Origin: Stutzerimonas stutzeri
Lineage (GTDB): Bacteria > Pseudomonadota > Gammaproteobacteria > Pseudomonadales > Pseudomonadaceae
Direction: 5' to 3'
Assembly: GCF_000935215.1 (NCBI RefSeq)
Contig: NZ_JXXD01000026.1
Location: 1 to 64,000, forward strand
DNA length: 64,000 nucleotides
The notes under the pieces: model-generated
Told to the model about the DNA's origin: nothing
Databases searched by the model: none
The model's input: only the letters and a program-made list of their open reading frames with translations
Shown: piece after piece, positions 46,125 to 55,105 of the stretch
Position numbering within the stretch: position 1 is the stretch's first letter
Layout: every line of letters begins with the position of its first letter
Translations under genes and position numbers: made by a program

Positions 46125-48035
46125 TTACTCCTCCAGCTCTGCCCAGCGCTCCAGCAAGCCGTCCAGCTCCAGCTGCAGCGCTTCAAGGCGACTCAACACC
46201 GCAGCGGTCACGTCTGCCGGCTGCTGATAGAAGGCCGGATCGGAGATCTGCGTCTGGAGCGCCTCGATTGCCTGTTCCGCCTCATCGATCTTGCCCGGCA
46301 AAGCCTCAAGCTCGCGCTGCAACTTGTAGCTGAGCTTCTTCTTCACCGGCGCGACCTCGGCAGCTTCCGCCGCGACCGGAGCATGCTGCGCTTTCTTGGC
46401 GTCCTTCGTCTCGCCGCCGGACTCTGCAACACCCAACAAACGCGGCGAACCACCCTGGCGCAACCAGTCCTGGTAGCCGCCAACGTACTCGCGTACCTCA
46501 CCACCACCCTGAAACACCAAGGTGCTGGTGACCACGTTGTCGAGAAAGGCCCGGTCGTGGCTCACCATCAATACGGTGCCCTGGAAACCGAGCAACACCT
46601 CTTCGAGCAGTTCGAGGGTTTCCACGTCGAGGTCATTGGTCGGTTCGTCGAGCACCAGCAGGTTGGCCGGCTTACTGAACAGCTTGGCCAGCAAGAGCCG
46701 TGCCCGCTCGCCTCCAGACAGCGCCTTGACCGGCGTCCGTGCCCGCTGCGGGCTGAACAGGAAGTCGCCGAGATAGCTCAGGACATGACGATTCTGGCCA
46801 TCGATGGTGATGAACTCACGTCCTTCGGCGAGGTTGTCGACCACGGTCTTTTCCAGCTCCAGCTGGTGACGCAATTGGTCGAAATACGCCACTTCGAGCT
46901 TGGTGCCGAACTCTATGGAACCGCTGCTCGGATGAAGCTCGCCCAGCAGTAGCTTGAGCAAGGTGGTCTTGCCGGTACCGTTGGCACCGAGCAAGCCGAT
47001 GCGATCGCCGCGCTGGATGACCATGGAGAAGTTCTTGATCAGCGGATCGCCGCCGACATGGGCGAACGTCACATCCTCGGCAACGATGACCTGCTTGCCG
47101 GACTTCTCAGCGGTTTCCACCTGGAAGGTTGCTTTGCCCTGCACGTTACGGCGCTCGCTGCGCTCGGCGCGCAGCGCCTTCAATGCCCGAACGCGGCCTT
47201 CATTGCGGGTACGCCGCGCCTTGATGCCCTGGCGAATCCACACTTCTTCCTGTGCCAGCTTCTTGTCGAACAGCGCATTGGCCGTTTCCTCAGCCGCCAA
47301 CTGCTGCTCCTTGTGCACCAGGAAGCTTGCGTAGTCGCCATTCCAGTCGATCAGGTGGCCGCGGTCCAGTTCGAGGATGCGGGTCGCTAGGTTCTGCAGG
47401 AATGCCCGGTCGTGGGTGATGAACAGCACGGCACCGTTGAAACCGGTAAGCGCCTCTTCCAGCCAGGCGATAGCACCGATATCCAGGTGGTTGGTGGGCT
47501 CGTCGAGCAACAGCAGATCCGGTTCGGACACCAGTGCCTGGGCCAGCAGCACGCGGCGGCGCCAGCCACCTGAGAGTTCGGCCAGGGTGCGGTCAGCCGG
47601 CAGCTGCAGGCGGCTCAGGGTGCTGTCGACCAGTTGCTGCAAGCGCCAACCATCCTTCGCCTCGAGCGCCTGCTGCACATGCATGAGCTTCTCGAGATCG
47701 GCGTCGTTCTGGATGTTCTGGCTCAGGTGATGGTACTCGGCGAGCAGCTCGCCGACCCCGGCCAGGCCTTCGGCGACCACATCGAATACCGTGCGGTCGT
47801 CCGCTCGCGGGAGCTCCTGCGGCAGTTCGCCGATCTTCAGCCCCGGGGCACGCCAGATTTCCCCGTCATCGGCGGCACGATCACCTTTGACCAGGCGCAG
47901 CATGCTGGATTTTCCGGTGCCATTACGGCCAATGATGCAGACCCGCTCGCCTCGCGCGATTTGCCAGGACACGCCGTCCAGCAACGGCGTGGTGCCGTAG
48001 GCGAGAGATACATCGGTGAACTTGAGCAGGGTCAT
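46125..48035 (-). CDS. uup: ABC-F family ATPase (Uup-like)
   Basis: Cytosolic ABC-F protein of 636 aa with two ATP-binding domains. Domain 1: Walker A GRNGTGKSSM, signature LSGGWRRRVLLAQAL, Walker B LLLLDEPTNHLD. Domain 2: GANGTGKTTL, LSGGERARLLLAKL, LLVLDEPTNDLD. The linker (about 230-320) is basic and coiled. The C-terminal 70 residues form a coiled coil that is characteristic of Uup and binds DNA in E. coli; ABC-F proteins otherwise act on ribosomes. The ATG at 48033-48035 starts MTLLKFTDVSLAYG; in-frame upstream residues are not conserved. Confidence 0.92.
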   Translation of the reverse strand: MTLLKFTDVSLAYGTTPLLDGVSWQIARGERVCIIGRNGTGKSSMLRLVKGDRAADDGEIWRAPGLKIGELPQELPRADDRTVFDVVAEGLAGVGELLAEYHHLSQNIQNDADLEKLMHVQQALEAKDGWRLQQLVDSTLSRLQLPADRTLAELSGGWRRRVLLAQALVSEPDLLLLDEPTNHLDIGAIAWLEEALTGFNGAVLFITHDRAFLQNLATRILELDRGHLIDWNGDYASFLVHKEQQLAAEETANALFDKKLAQEEVWIRQGIKARRTRNEGRVRALKALRAERSERRNVQGKATFQVETAEKSGKQVIVAEDVTFAHVGGDPLIKNFSMVIQRGDRIGLLGANGTGKTTLLKLLLGELHPSSGSIEFGTKLEVAYFDQLRHQLELEKTVVDNLAEGREFITIDGQNRHVLSYLGDFLFSPQRARTPVKALSGGERARLLLAKLFSKPANLLVLDEPTNDLDVETLELLEEVLLGFQGTVLMVSHDRAFLDNVVTSTLVFQGGGEVREYVGGYQDWLRQGGSPRLLGVAESGGETKDAKKAQHAPVAAEAAEVAPVKKKLSYKLQRELEALPGKIDEAEQAIEALQTQISDPAFYQQPADVTAAVLSRLEALQLELDGLLERWAELEE

Positions 48036-48212
48036 GACTACCTCCGGAAAACTGGGCGCGCAGTCTAACAGATCGCCATGGCCCACCCGCTGTGAGCAAG
48101 GCCTTACCAGCCACACGGGCTATCGCATCCGCTCCCGGTCGATGGTCGCGCGAGCCATGGGGGTACGCTCGCCGGAAGTCTGCCTTTGTTTGTTACGGGA
48201 GCTTAATGCGCG

Positions 48213-48295
48213 TTTAACTGCCCCGTGCGGCAGGCTAAGCTAGCCCCTGCGACAGGCCGATTGCGGCTGCGCCCAGGCGCAGCCGATCACCTGTC
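48213..48295 (+). promoter_or_regulatory. slt promoter and 5' leader hairpin
   Basis: A sigma70-like pair TTTAAC (48213-48218), 17-base spacer, TAAGCT (48236-48241) precedes a striking stem. Perfect 10-base arms CGGCTGCGCC (48264-48273) and GGCGCAGCCG (48276-48285) are enclosed by an outer pair GACAGG/CCTGTC (48251-48256 with 48290-48295). A transcript starting near 48248 would begin almost directly with this hairpin, 29 bases before the slt ATG. Confidence 0.5.
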
Positions 48296-48324
48296 ATCTC
48301 AAGCCCCCGTTTTACGGATGTACC

Positions 48325-50247
48325 ATGCGCGGCCGACTCTCCAGTTTGTGTTTCTGCCTGTTCGTTTCAACCTTCGGCCTGGATGCGTCCGCCGCCAGTC
48401 TCAGTCAGCAGCGCCAGTATTACGACCAGGCCAAGCAGGCCCTGGCCAAGGGCGACAGCGGCCCCTACCGGCGTTATTACAACGCCCTGCGCGACTACCC
48501 GCTCGAACCTTATCTCGCGTACGACGACCTGACCCATCGTCTGAAATCGGCCAGCAACCAGGAGGTGGAGAAGTTTCTTGCCGAGCACGGTGACCTGCCA
48601 CAGATCAGCTGGATGAAGCTGCGTTGGCTGCGCCTTCTGGCCGCGCGCGGGGACTGGCAGACCTTCATCCGCTACTACGACCCGAAGATGAATTTCACCG
48701 AGCTCGACTGTCTGTTCGGCCAGTATCAGCTACGCAACGACCTGCCAGGTGCCGATGCCACGGCCGAGCGCCTTTGGCTGGTCGGCAAGTCGCAGCACAA
48801 CGCCTGTGATCCCTTGTTCGAACTGTGGGATATCAAAGGGTTGCTGACCGAAGAACGCCGCTGGAAGCGCACCAAGCTGGCAGTCGAGAGCGGTAACTAC
48901 GGCGTGGCCAGCTATCTGGTCAAACGCCTGCCGACCCTGCAACCTCAGGGGCAGTTGATGATCGATGTCGCGCAGAAGCCGCAAATGCTTCGCCAGTCGG
49001 ATCGCTTCGTGCCAACCAGCCCGGAAATGGCCGACGTCGTGTCGCTCGGATTGCGCCGCCTCGCCCGTCAGGACCCGGAGCAGGCGCTGAATCTGCTCGA
49101 CGGCTACGCTCGGCGCTTCGCCTTCTCGGCCGAAGAGAAAGTCGCCATCGCCCGGCAGATCGGGCTGACGCTGGCCAAGCGTTTCGACGCACGCGCCCTG
49201 AAAGTGATGGCCGAATACGACCCCGAACTGCGTGACAACACCGTCAGCGAATGGCGCGCCCGGCTGCTGCTGCGCCTGGGCCAGTGGGATGACGCATACC
49301 GGCTTACCCAACGCTTCCCCGAAGACCTGGCCAATACCAATCGCTGGCGCTACTGGCAGGCACGCAGCCTGCAACTGGCCAAGCCCGAAAGCCAGCAAGC
49401 GGCACAGCTTTACCAGCCGGTTGCCAGGGAGCGGGACTTCTACGGCTTCCTTTCTGCCGACCGCATTCAGGCACCGTACAAGCTCAACCACCAGCCACTG
49501 GCGCTCGATAGCAAGGTCGTGCAAAAGGTGCGCAACACCGCTGGCATCCGCCGCGCGCTGGAATTTCACGACCGCGGGCAGATCGTCGATGGCCGTCGCG
49601 AGTGGTACCACGTCAGCCGTCTCTTTAGCAGGGACGAACTGGTGGCGCAGGCGCGGCTTGCCTATGAAAAGGAATGGTATTTCCCGGCGATCCGCACCAT
49701 CAGCCAGGCGCAGTATTGGGACGACCTGGACATCCGCTTTCCCATGGCCCACCGCAGCACGCTTATTCAGTCAGCCAGGGCCCGAGAGATTCACCCGAGC
49801 TGGGCATTCGCCATCACCCGCCAGGAAAGCGCGTTCATGGCCGACGCCCGCTCCCATGTCGGCGCCACTGGGCTGATGCAGCTGATGCCGGCCACGGCCA
49901 AGGAAACCGCCAGACGTTTCAATATCCAGCTGGCCTCACAACAGCAGGTGCTCAACCCCAACACCAATATCCAGCTGGGCACCGCCTATCTGAGCCAGAT
50001 CTACGGCCAGTTCAACGGCAACCGCGTGCTCGCCTCGGCGGCCTACAACGCCGGGCCGGGTCGCGTACGTCAATGGCTGCGCAACGCCGAGCACCTGTCA
50101 TTCGATGTCTGGGTGGAAAGCATTCCGTTCGACGAAACCCGCCAGTACGTGCAGAACGTGCTGACCTACTCGGTCATCTACGGGCAGAAACTGAACTCGC
50201 CGCAACCGCTGGTGGAATGGCACGAGCGCTTCTTCGAGTCTCAGTGA
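48325..50247 (+). CDS. slt: Soluble lytic murein transglycosylase Slt
   Basis: Periplasmic transglycosylase of 640 aa that cleaves peptidoglycan to anhydromuropeptides. A signal peptide (residues 1-23, ending ASA) is followed by the long alpha-superhelical U-domain, which forms the ring of Slt70. The catalytic SLT domain carries Glu501 in ITRQESAFMADARS, then GATGLMQLMPATAKETAR and NIQLGTAYLSQIYG. It is a family-1A enzyme of normal length. The ATG at 48325 starts the signal peptide. It converges on the MOSC gene. Confidence 0.95.
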   Translation: MRGRLSSLCFCLFVSTFGLDASAASLSQQRQYYDQAKQALAKGDSGPYRRYYNALRDYPLEPYLAYDDLTHRLKSASNQEVEKFLAEHGDLPQISWMKLRWLRLLAARGDWQTFIRYYDPKMNFTELDCLFGQYQLRNDLPGADATAERLWLVGKSQHNACDPLFELWDIKGLLTEERRWKRTKLAVESGNYGVASYLVKRLPTLQPQGQLMIDVAQKPQMLRQSDRFVPTSPEMADVVSLGLRRLARQDPEQALNLLDGYARRFAFSAEEKVAIARQIGLTLAKRFDARALKVMAEYDPELRDNTVSEWRARLLLRLGQWDDAYRLTQRFPEDLANTNRWRYWQARSLQLAKPESQQAAQLYQPVARERDFYGFLSADRIQAPYKLNHQPLALDSKVVQKVRNTAGIRRALEFHDRGQIVDGRREWYHVSRLFSRDELVAQARLAYEKEWYFPAIRTISQAQYWDDLDIRFPMAHRSTLIQSARAREIHPSWAFAITRQESAFMADARSHVGATGLMQLMPATAKETARRFNIQLASQQQVLNPNTNIQLGTAYLSQIYGQFNGNRVLASAAYNAGPGRVRQWLRNAEHLSFDVWVESIPFDETRQYVQNVLTYSVIYGQKLNSPQPLVEWHERFFESQ

Positions 50248-50271
50248 TGCGGCGGCTTTCAGGCAACCAAA

Positions 50272-50297
50272 CAGGCCTGCCCACTTGGGCAGGCCTG
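50272..50297. terminator. Bidirectional terminator between slt and MOSC gene
   Basis: Perfect 12-base arms CAGGCCTGCCCA (50272-50283) and TGGGCAGGCCTG (50286-50297) with a two-base loop lie between the convergent slt and MOSC stops. This is among the strongest hairpins in the window; T-runs are weak on both sides. Confidence 0.75.
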
Positions 50298-50304
50298 GCT
50301 GGAA

Positions 50305-51105
50305 TTACTCCAGCACTTCCACCGGCATCCCCACCTCCAGCTCACCGGCGCTTTCGGCGATCAGGTTCTGACCGAAGAAGACACCGCCCTTCCCTTTGCG
50401 ATATGTGAGCAGCGTATTCAGCGGTTCACGATCGGGATCGCGCTCGGCGGTGAACGGGTCGAGGGTGGGAATGACACAGCGGGAACAGGGCTTGACGATG
50501 CGAAACGCCAAATGGCCGATGCGAATACGCGTCCAGCCGTCCTCGGCATAAGGCTCCGTACCGCTGATGACCAGGTTCGGGCGAAACCGCAACATTTCCA
50601 GCGGGCGCCCCACGCGGCGAATCAGGTCGTCCAGAGAGCCCTGACCGATCAGCAGAAAGGGAAATCCATCGCTGAATGCCGTGCGCTCGCCCAGCCTTGC
50701 GTAGTCAAGATCGACTTGAATGCCGTCGTCTTCGGGCAGATACACCAGACGGCAGGGCTGGCCGAGAAAATCCGTCAGCCAGGCCGCTGCGGCATCGCCG
50801 GCATCAGGCACCACGGCATTGGAACTCCAGATCTGCACGCAGCGCATTACCTTGGCATCCGGCACGGCAACCGGCAGCTCCTGCATGCCCGGCGCAGTCA
50901 GCCGCAGCGCGGTTTCGCCGTCCCAGTGCGCCTGTAAAAGCGCCATTCTGGGTACGGCACGCTGGGTAAGAAAGCGACCTGTGCCGGCTGCAACCACCAT
51001 CCAGCGCCGATCACCGACCAGACCCAGCGCGTCACTCGCGCATTGCTGCAGCGCTTCGCCAGCGGCCGATTTGAGGGGGAAGCGATAGAGCGAGGAGAGA
51101 TGCAT
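50305..51105 (-). CDS. MOSC domain-containing protein (YcbX-like)
   Basis: Protein of 266 aa. The MOSC N-terminal beta-barrel domain (LYRFPLKSAAGEALQQ, GLVGDRRWMVV) is followed by a MOSC domain with the conserved FRPNLVISG and the catalytic-type cysteine in KPCSRCVIPTLDP. It resembles YcbX, a molybdenum cofactor enzyme that reduces N-hydroxylated bases, but without the C-terminal ferredoxin domain. Mo binding by the conserved cysteine is expected from the family. ATG at 51103-51105. Confidence 0.9.
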   Translation of the reverse strand: MHLSSLYRFPLKSAAGEALQQCASDALGLVGDRRWMVVAAGTGRFLTQRAVPRMALLQAHWDGETALRLTAPGMQELPVAVPDAKVMRCVQIWSSNAVVPDAGDAAAAWLTDFLGQPCRLVYLPEDDGIQVDLDYARLGERTAFSDGFPFLLIGQGSLDDLIRRVGRPLEMLRFRPNLVISGTEPYAEDGWTRIRIGHLAFRIVKPCSRCVIPTLDPFTAERDPDREPLNTLLTYRKGKGGVFFGQNLIAESAGELEVGMPVEVLE

Positions 51106-51185
51106 GCGGCGCCTCCTGAGGGGAAGCGCAGCAGCATATCAGGGCTCGACTGCGATGTTCAGCAGCCGACAGAGCGAGGGACTGA

Positions 51186-52118
51186 TCAGTCCTGCTCTTC
51201 CATTTTCAGACGGTCCTGGATCACGTCCACGAGCTTTTCCGGCTGGAACTTGGAAAGGAAGTTGTCGCAACCGACTTTCTGCACCATCGCCAGGTTGAAA
51301 CTGCCCGACAGCGAAGTGTGCAGCACCACGTACAGATCACGCAGGCGCGGGTCGTGACGAATTTCCGTAGTCAGGCGATAGCCATCCATCTCCGGCATTT
51401 CGGCGTCGGTGAAGACCATCAGCAACTTGTCGGTCAGCACCTCGCCGGCATCGGCCCAGGCCTTGAGCATGTTCAGGCCCTTCAGTCCGTCGCTGGCGGT
51501 GTGAACCTTCAGCCCGAGCTGGCTGAGGGTTTCGCGCAGCTGCGAGAGGGCGACGGTGGAATCGTCCACGCAAAGCACTTCGCGGCCTCTGGCGCGCTCG
51601 AGCATCGGATCGGCCAGGCGTTCGGCGGAAATGCTGGTGTCGTAGGGCACGATCTCGGCGAGCACCTTCTCCACATCGATCACTTCCACCAGCTCGTTAT
51701 CGACCTTGGTGATGGACGTGAGGTAATGCTGACGGCCGGCCGTGGTTGGCGGCGGCATCACCTCTTCCCAGTTCAGGTTGACGATGCGGTCCACGCCGCC
51801 AACCAGAAAAGCCTGCACGGTGCGGTTGTACTCAGTGACGATGATGGTGCTGCGCTCATCCGGCACCAGCGGTCGCAGGCCGATGGCGCGAGACAGGTCG
51901 ACCACCGGCAGCGTTTGCCCTCGCAGGTTGACCACGCCGCAAACCGAGCTGTGGCGGTGCGGCATCAGGGTCATCTTCGGCAGCTGGACGACTTCCTGCA
52001 CCTTGAAGACGTTGATGGCAAACTTCTGCCGCCCGCCGAGCCGGAACATGAGAATCTCCAGGCGATTCTGCCCCACAAGACGGGTACGTTGATCGACTGA
52101 ATCGAGAATGCCGGCCAT
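51186..52118 (-). CDS. cheV: Chemotaxis protein CheV
   Basis: Coupling protein of 310 aa. The N-terminal CheW-like domain (about residues 16-160; ILMFRLGGRQKFAINVFKV, GVVNLRGQTLPVVDLSRAIG) links receptors to CheA, and the C-terminal receiver domain (about 180-305) has phospho-acceptor Asp in MVFTDAEMPEMDGYRL. CheV proteins adapt or sink phosphate in chemotaxis signalling. No other che gene is adjacent. ATG at 52116-52118 with AAGGAG upstream. Confidence 0.94.
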   Translation of the reverse strand: MAGILDSVDQRTRLVGQNRLEILMFRLGGRQKFAINVFKVQEVVQLPKMTLMPHRHSSVCGVVNLRGQTLPVVDLSRAIGLRPLVPDERSTIIVTEYNRTVQAFLVGGVDRIVNLNWEEVMPPPTTAGRQHYLTSITKVDNELVEVIDVEKVLAEIVPYDTSISAERLADPMLERARGREVLCVDDSTVALSQLRETLSQLGLKVHTASDGLKGLNMLKAWADAGEVLTDKLLMVFTDAEMPEMDGYRLTTEIRHDPRLRDLYVVLHTSLSGSFNLAMVQKVGCDNFLSKFQPEKLVDVIQDRLKMEEQD

Positions 52119-52236
52119 TTCCAGGCTCCTTGGGAAAACATGGTAAAAGGCATATCGGCCGGATGCTCCAACGCTTTATGCGACGCAGCGTGTTTTTTAT
52201 GCCGCGCGTCGCAACCGTCGGAATGGCAAACAGGGG

Positions 52237-53148
52237 TTATTGCTTGTCGGCATTGCGCAACAGCAAGGGAGAGTCAGGCGGCAGGTGCATGCGCAATGCG
52301 CCGGCGCGCACTTCGAAGCGCAGATGGGCGCTGCGGAACGGCTCGCCGTCCAGATTGATGTCGATCTTCGTCGGCGCCTCTACCTCGAGCCAGGGCACCC
52401 GCGCGCTGACGGACACAGCCTCGACTCCGAGCAATCCGCCGCTGAGCAATGTTCCCAGCGTACCGACGGCATCGGCCGGCGCAGGCACTATGCAGACATC
52501 GAGCAAGCCGTCATTGATGCTTGCCTGCGGGCAGAGCAGCTGGCCCCCGCCCGCCTGGCGACCATTGCCGATCCCTAGCGCCAGAAACTCGCCCTCCCAT
52601 TCGAAGCCCGGACCGCTGAATCGCCCTCGAGCGGCATCGATCTCGGCAAAGCGCGTCAGCCCGGTCAGCAGATAAGCGCCGCCACCCAGAAAACGCTTGA
52701 GTTCTTCCGAGGTGCTGGCGGTTACTCGCGAGCCGAAGCCACCAGTGGCCATATTGACGAATGGCCGACCGTTCATCATGCCGATATCGACGGCCTGCGC
52801 AGGCTCGTCCAGCAGCGCCAGCGATTCGAATGGATCGAGCGATATACCGGCAGCCTTGGCGAAATCATTGGCGCTACCCAGCGGCATCAGTGCCAACGAC
52901 GCGTCCGCCTCGACTTCCAGCATGGTTTCAGCTACTTCACGCAGGGTGCCATCGCCACCACCGGCGACCAGCATTCGGTAGCCCGCACTCAAGGCCTCCT
53001 GCACCAGCCGTTGGGCGTCGCCGGGTTCCCAAGTCACACGAACCGCCAGCTCCCAGCCCAATTCACGCTGCTGTTTGACAGCCTCGCGCACCTCGTCATT
53101 GAGCGCCTGTTTTCCATGCAGTATCAGCAGCGCCTTGGCATCGCTCAT
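52237..53148 (-). CDS. yegS: YegS-like lipid kinase
   Basis: Diacylglycerol-kinase-fold enzyme of 303 aa. The nucleotide-binding GGGDGTLREV motif lies near residues 63-72, followed by LALMPLGSANDFAKAAGI and the later NGRQAGGGQLLCPQA, as in YegS, which phosphorylates phosphatidylglycerol. The physiological lipid is not certain here. ATG at 53146-53148. It is transcribed away from the polysaccharide locus, whose control region lies between. Confidence 0.9.
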   Translation of the reverse strand: MSDAKALLILHGKQALNDEVREAVKQQRELGWELAVRVTWEPGDAQRLVQEALSAGYRMLVAGGGDGTLREVAETMLEVEADASLALMPLGSANDFAKAAGISLDPFESLALLDEPAQAVDIGMMNGRPFVNMATGGFGSRVTASTSEELKRFLGGGAYLLTGLTRFAEIDAARGRFSGPGFEWEGEFLALGIGNGRQAGGGQLLCPQASINDGLLDVCIVPAPADAVGTLGTLLSGGLLGVEAVSVSARVPWLEVEAPTKIDINLDGEPFRSAHLRFEVRAGALRMHLPPDSPLLLRNADKQ

Positions 53149-53523
53149 GGCTGTTCATTCCTCGCTATTCGCACCGTTGCATAAGACAGGAGCCGGCGCC
53201 GGAAGTTGTGCGAAACAAGCGCAGCGGTATTAATCCAAAAGTTCGATCAATAGCGCCGTCGGTCACCGGATGCGCGCACCCAGGTCTTCCCAGACATCCG
53301 CAAGTTCCGTCTAAACCTCTTTCAAAACAGTGGCTTGCAGGGAGATCGTGGTTTTCATCATTTTTTTGGCAGGCCTTTGACTAGTACTGAACTCATCCTG
53401 AGAGGCACGGTCGGAGCAGGAGTCCCGAACACGGTTGCGATGGCGGCCTGCTATCACCCTCCCGCGTGCCGCGGCGATTAATTCGAGATTTGAGCCAGCT
53501 TTGAGCTGAGGATGGAGCCTTGT
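53149..53523. other. 375-bp control region before the exopolysaccharide locus
   Basis: No protein gene is evident. The region separates the divergent yegS and wcaJ genes. It contains AT-rich stretches, such as seven Ts at 53361-53367, and an ECF-sigma-like promoter described separately. The distal part next to wcaJ has several GAG/GGAG motifs, of which GGAG six bases before ATG 53524 is the likely ribosome site. Confidence 0.6.
53389..53415 (+). promoter_or_regulatory. Putative AlgU (sigma-22) promoter of the exopolysaccharide locus
   Basis: GAACTC at 53389-53394, a 16-base spacer and TCGGA at 53411-53415 match the Pseudomonas AlgU/RpoE pattern (GAACTT, 16-17 bases, TCtnA) at most key positions. 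It lies about 110 bp upstream of the wcaJ start and would give a leader of about 100 nt. The assignment is by sequence pattern; no other convincing promoter is seen in the gap. Confidence 0.42.
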
Positions 53524-54951
53524 ATGCGCGTACAGTCAGTTGGAACCCTTGAATATGCTCACCCGAGTTTCGTCGATTACTTCCTTGCCAGCATTCGCCT
53601 GATACATGCGCTGACGGCCATCCTGCCGGGGCTCCTGCTTCTGGCCTTCATGGAGCTGCCCACCAGCGGCCCGTTCAGCGCCTTCCTCGGCTTCTTCGCG
53701 GTACTGAGCGTCATCATTTTCCAGACCGTTGGCATCTACAGCGAAGAGGTGTTCAGCACCCTGCTGCGCTTCCGCGTGATGTTCGTCGCCTGGGCGGCAG
53801 CGTTCAGTTTCCTGGTCTTTATGCATCAAGGCATGGGCATGTTCGGTTATCTCGAGGCCAAACACCTGGCGTTCTGGTTCCTCACCAGCACCATCCTGTT
53901 TGGCGCCGAACGCCTGGCGATGCTTGCGCTGTTCCGTCGCCTGATGGCACGCGGCATGTTCCTGCAGAACGCCGTGATCCTCGGCGGCACCGACAATGGC
54001 GTACGCGTTGCCGAGTACCTGCAGAACCACCGCGATATTCGCACCGGCGTGCTCGGCTTTATCGACGATCGCCTCGAGCGTCTGCCCAAGGAGCTGGCCA
54101 ACCTGCCGCTGCTGGGCAACACGCGTGATCTCGAACAGATGATCCGTGAAGAGAAGGTCACCCAGGTGCTGGTCGCCCTGCCCTGGTTCGCCGACAGCCG
54201 GATCGGCCAGTTGATCGCCGAGCTGCGCAAGCTGCCGGTCAATGTTCTGCTGGTACCCGACATGGTCGCCTTCCGCCACGCCGACAAGCGCATCACCGAG
54301 GTCGGCGGCCTGCCGACCCTGATCGCGTCGGATCTGCCGCTGCGTGGATGGTCGCCGATGTTCAAGCGTCTGGAAGATATCGTCATTTCCAGCATCGCCC
54401 TGCTCGCCGCCGCGCCGGTCATGCTGGCGATCGCCCTGGCGATCAAGCTCGACTCGCCAGGCCCCGTGCTCTTCAAGCAGAAGCGCTACGGCTACAACAA
54501 CCGCCTGATCGAAGTTTTCAAGTTCCGCTCGATGTACCACGAGAAGTCGGACGCCAACGCCGATCGCCAAACCATCCGTGGCGATGATCGCATCACCCGT
54601 GTGGGCCGCTTCATCCGCAAGACCAGCCTCGACGAGCTGCCTCAGCTGCTGAACGTCTTCCTCGGCAGCATGTCAATGGTCGGTCCGCGCCCTCATGCCA
54701 CGGCTACCAAGGCTGCCGGCGTGCTGTTCGAGGATGCCGTGGCCGAGTACTCCGCGCGCCATCGGGTCAAGCCAGGCATCACTGGCTGGGCACAGATCAA
54801 TGGCTACCGCGGTGAAACCGACACGCTGGAGAAGATCGAGAAACGCGTCGAGTTCGACTTGGATTACATCGAGCGTTGGTCCGTATGGTTCGACCTCTAC
54901 ATCCTGGTGCGTACCCCGCCAGCGCTGCTGCTCAACAAGGATGTGTACTGA
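53524..54951 (+). CDS. wcaJ: Undecaprenyl-phosphate sugar phosphotransferase (WcaJ-like)
   Basis: Membrane enzyme of 475 aa that transfers a sugar-1-phosphate, probably glucose or galactose, to undecaprenyl phosphate and starts repeat-unit assembly. About four N-terminal hydrophobic helices lead into a CoA-binding-like domain (NAVILGGTDNGVRVAEYL). A further helix near residue 295 precedes the catalytic domain (DSPGPVLFKQKRYGYNN, FRSMY, TRVGRFIRKTSLDELPQL, GPRPHA, KPGITGWAQ) typical of the polyisoprenyl-phosphate hexose-1-phosphate transferases. ATG 53524 has GGAG upstream; an ATG four codons earlier is badly spaced. Confidence 0.93.
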   Translation: MRVQSVGTLEYAHPSFVDYFLASIRLIHALTAILPGLLLLAFMELPTSGPFSAFLGFFAVLSVIIFQTVGIYSEEVFSTLLRFRVMFVAWAAAFSFLVFMHQGMGMFGYLEAKHLAFWFLTSTILFGAERLAMLALFRRLMARGMFLQNAVILGGTDNGVRVAEYLQNHRDIRTGVLGFIDDRLERLPKELANLPLLGNTRDLEQMIREEKVTQVLVALPWFADSRIGQLIAELRKLPVNVLLVPDMVAFRHADKRITEVGGLPTLIASDLPLRGWSPMFKRLEDIVISSIALLAAAPVMLAIALAIKLDSPGPVLFKQKRYGYNNRLIEVFKFRSMYHEKSDANADRQTIRGDDRITRVGRFIRKTSLDELPQLLNVFLGSMSMVGPRPHATATKAAGVLFEDAVAEYSARHRVKPGITGWAQINGYRGETDTLEKIEKRVEFDLDYIERWSVWFDLYILVRTPPALLLNKDVY

Positions 54952-54990
54952 TCGGCAAACGCGCTGAACACCGCCGAAAAAGATCAGAAA

Positions 54991-55010
54991 AGCCGCATCA
55001 CAAGATGCGG
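54991..55010 (+). other. Perfect hairpin in the wcaJ-wzb gap
   Basis: Arms GCCGCATC (54991-54998) and GATGCGGC (55003-55010) with loop ACAA. It lies 39 bp after the wcaJ stop and directly before a strong ribosome site (AGGAAGGA) of a 25-codon reading frame. It lacks a T-run, so a processing or attenuation role is more likely than simple termination. Confidence 0.55.
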
Positions 55011-55023
55011 CAGGAAGGAACTA

Positions 55024-55101
55024 ATGACACTCCCAAAAATCTCACATTCGTTCACCCCGGGCCGCACCCCGGCGGCTGCGAAGTTGCAGCCACGAGGTTG
55101 A
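55024..55101 (+). CDS. Putative 25-aa leader peptide upstream of wzb
   Basis: A 25-codon reading frame begins at ATG 55024 after AGGAAGGA and ends TGA at 55099-55101, four bases before the wzb ATG. Its last codons overlap the wzb ribosome site (GAGG). The peptide starts MTLPKISHSF and is rich in proline and basic residues. It contains a 6-base-arm hairpin GGCTGC/GCAGCC (55074-55079 with 55086-55091). I infer a translated leader coupled to wzb; that it is translated is unproven. Confidence 0.4.
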   Translation: MTLPKISHSFTPGRTPAAAKLQPRG

Positions 55102-55105
55102 TCCC

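Noticed and set aside
53367-53383. Sigma-54-like sequence TTGGCAGG...TTTGACT before wcaJ
   Set aside because: The -24 GG is present but the essential GC doublet at -12 is AC in the correct spacing, so it is not a credible RpoN promoter.
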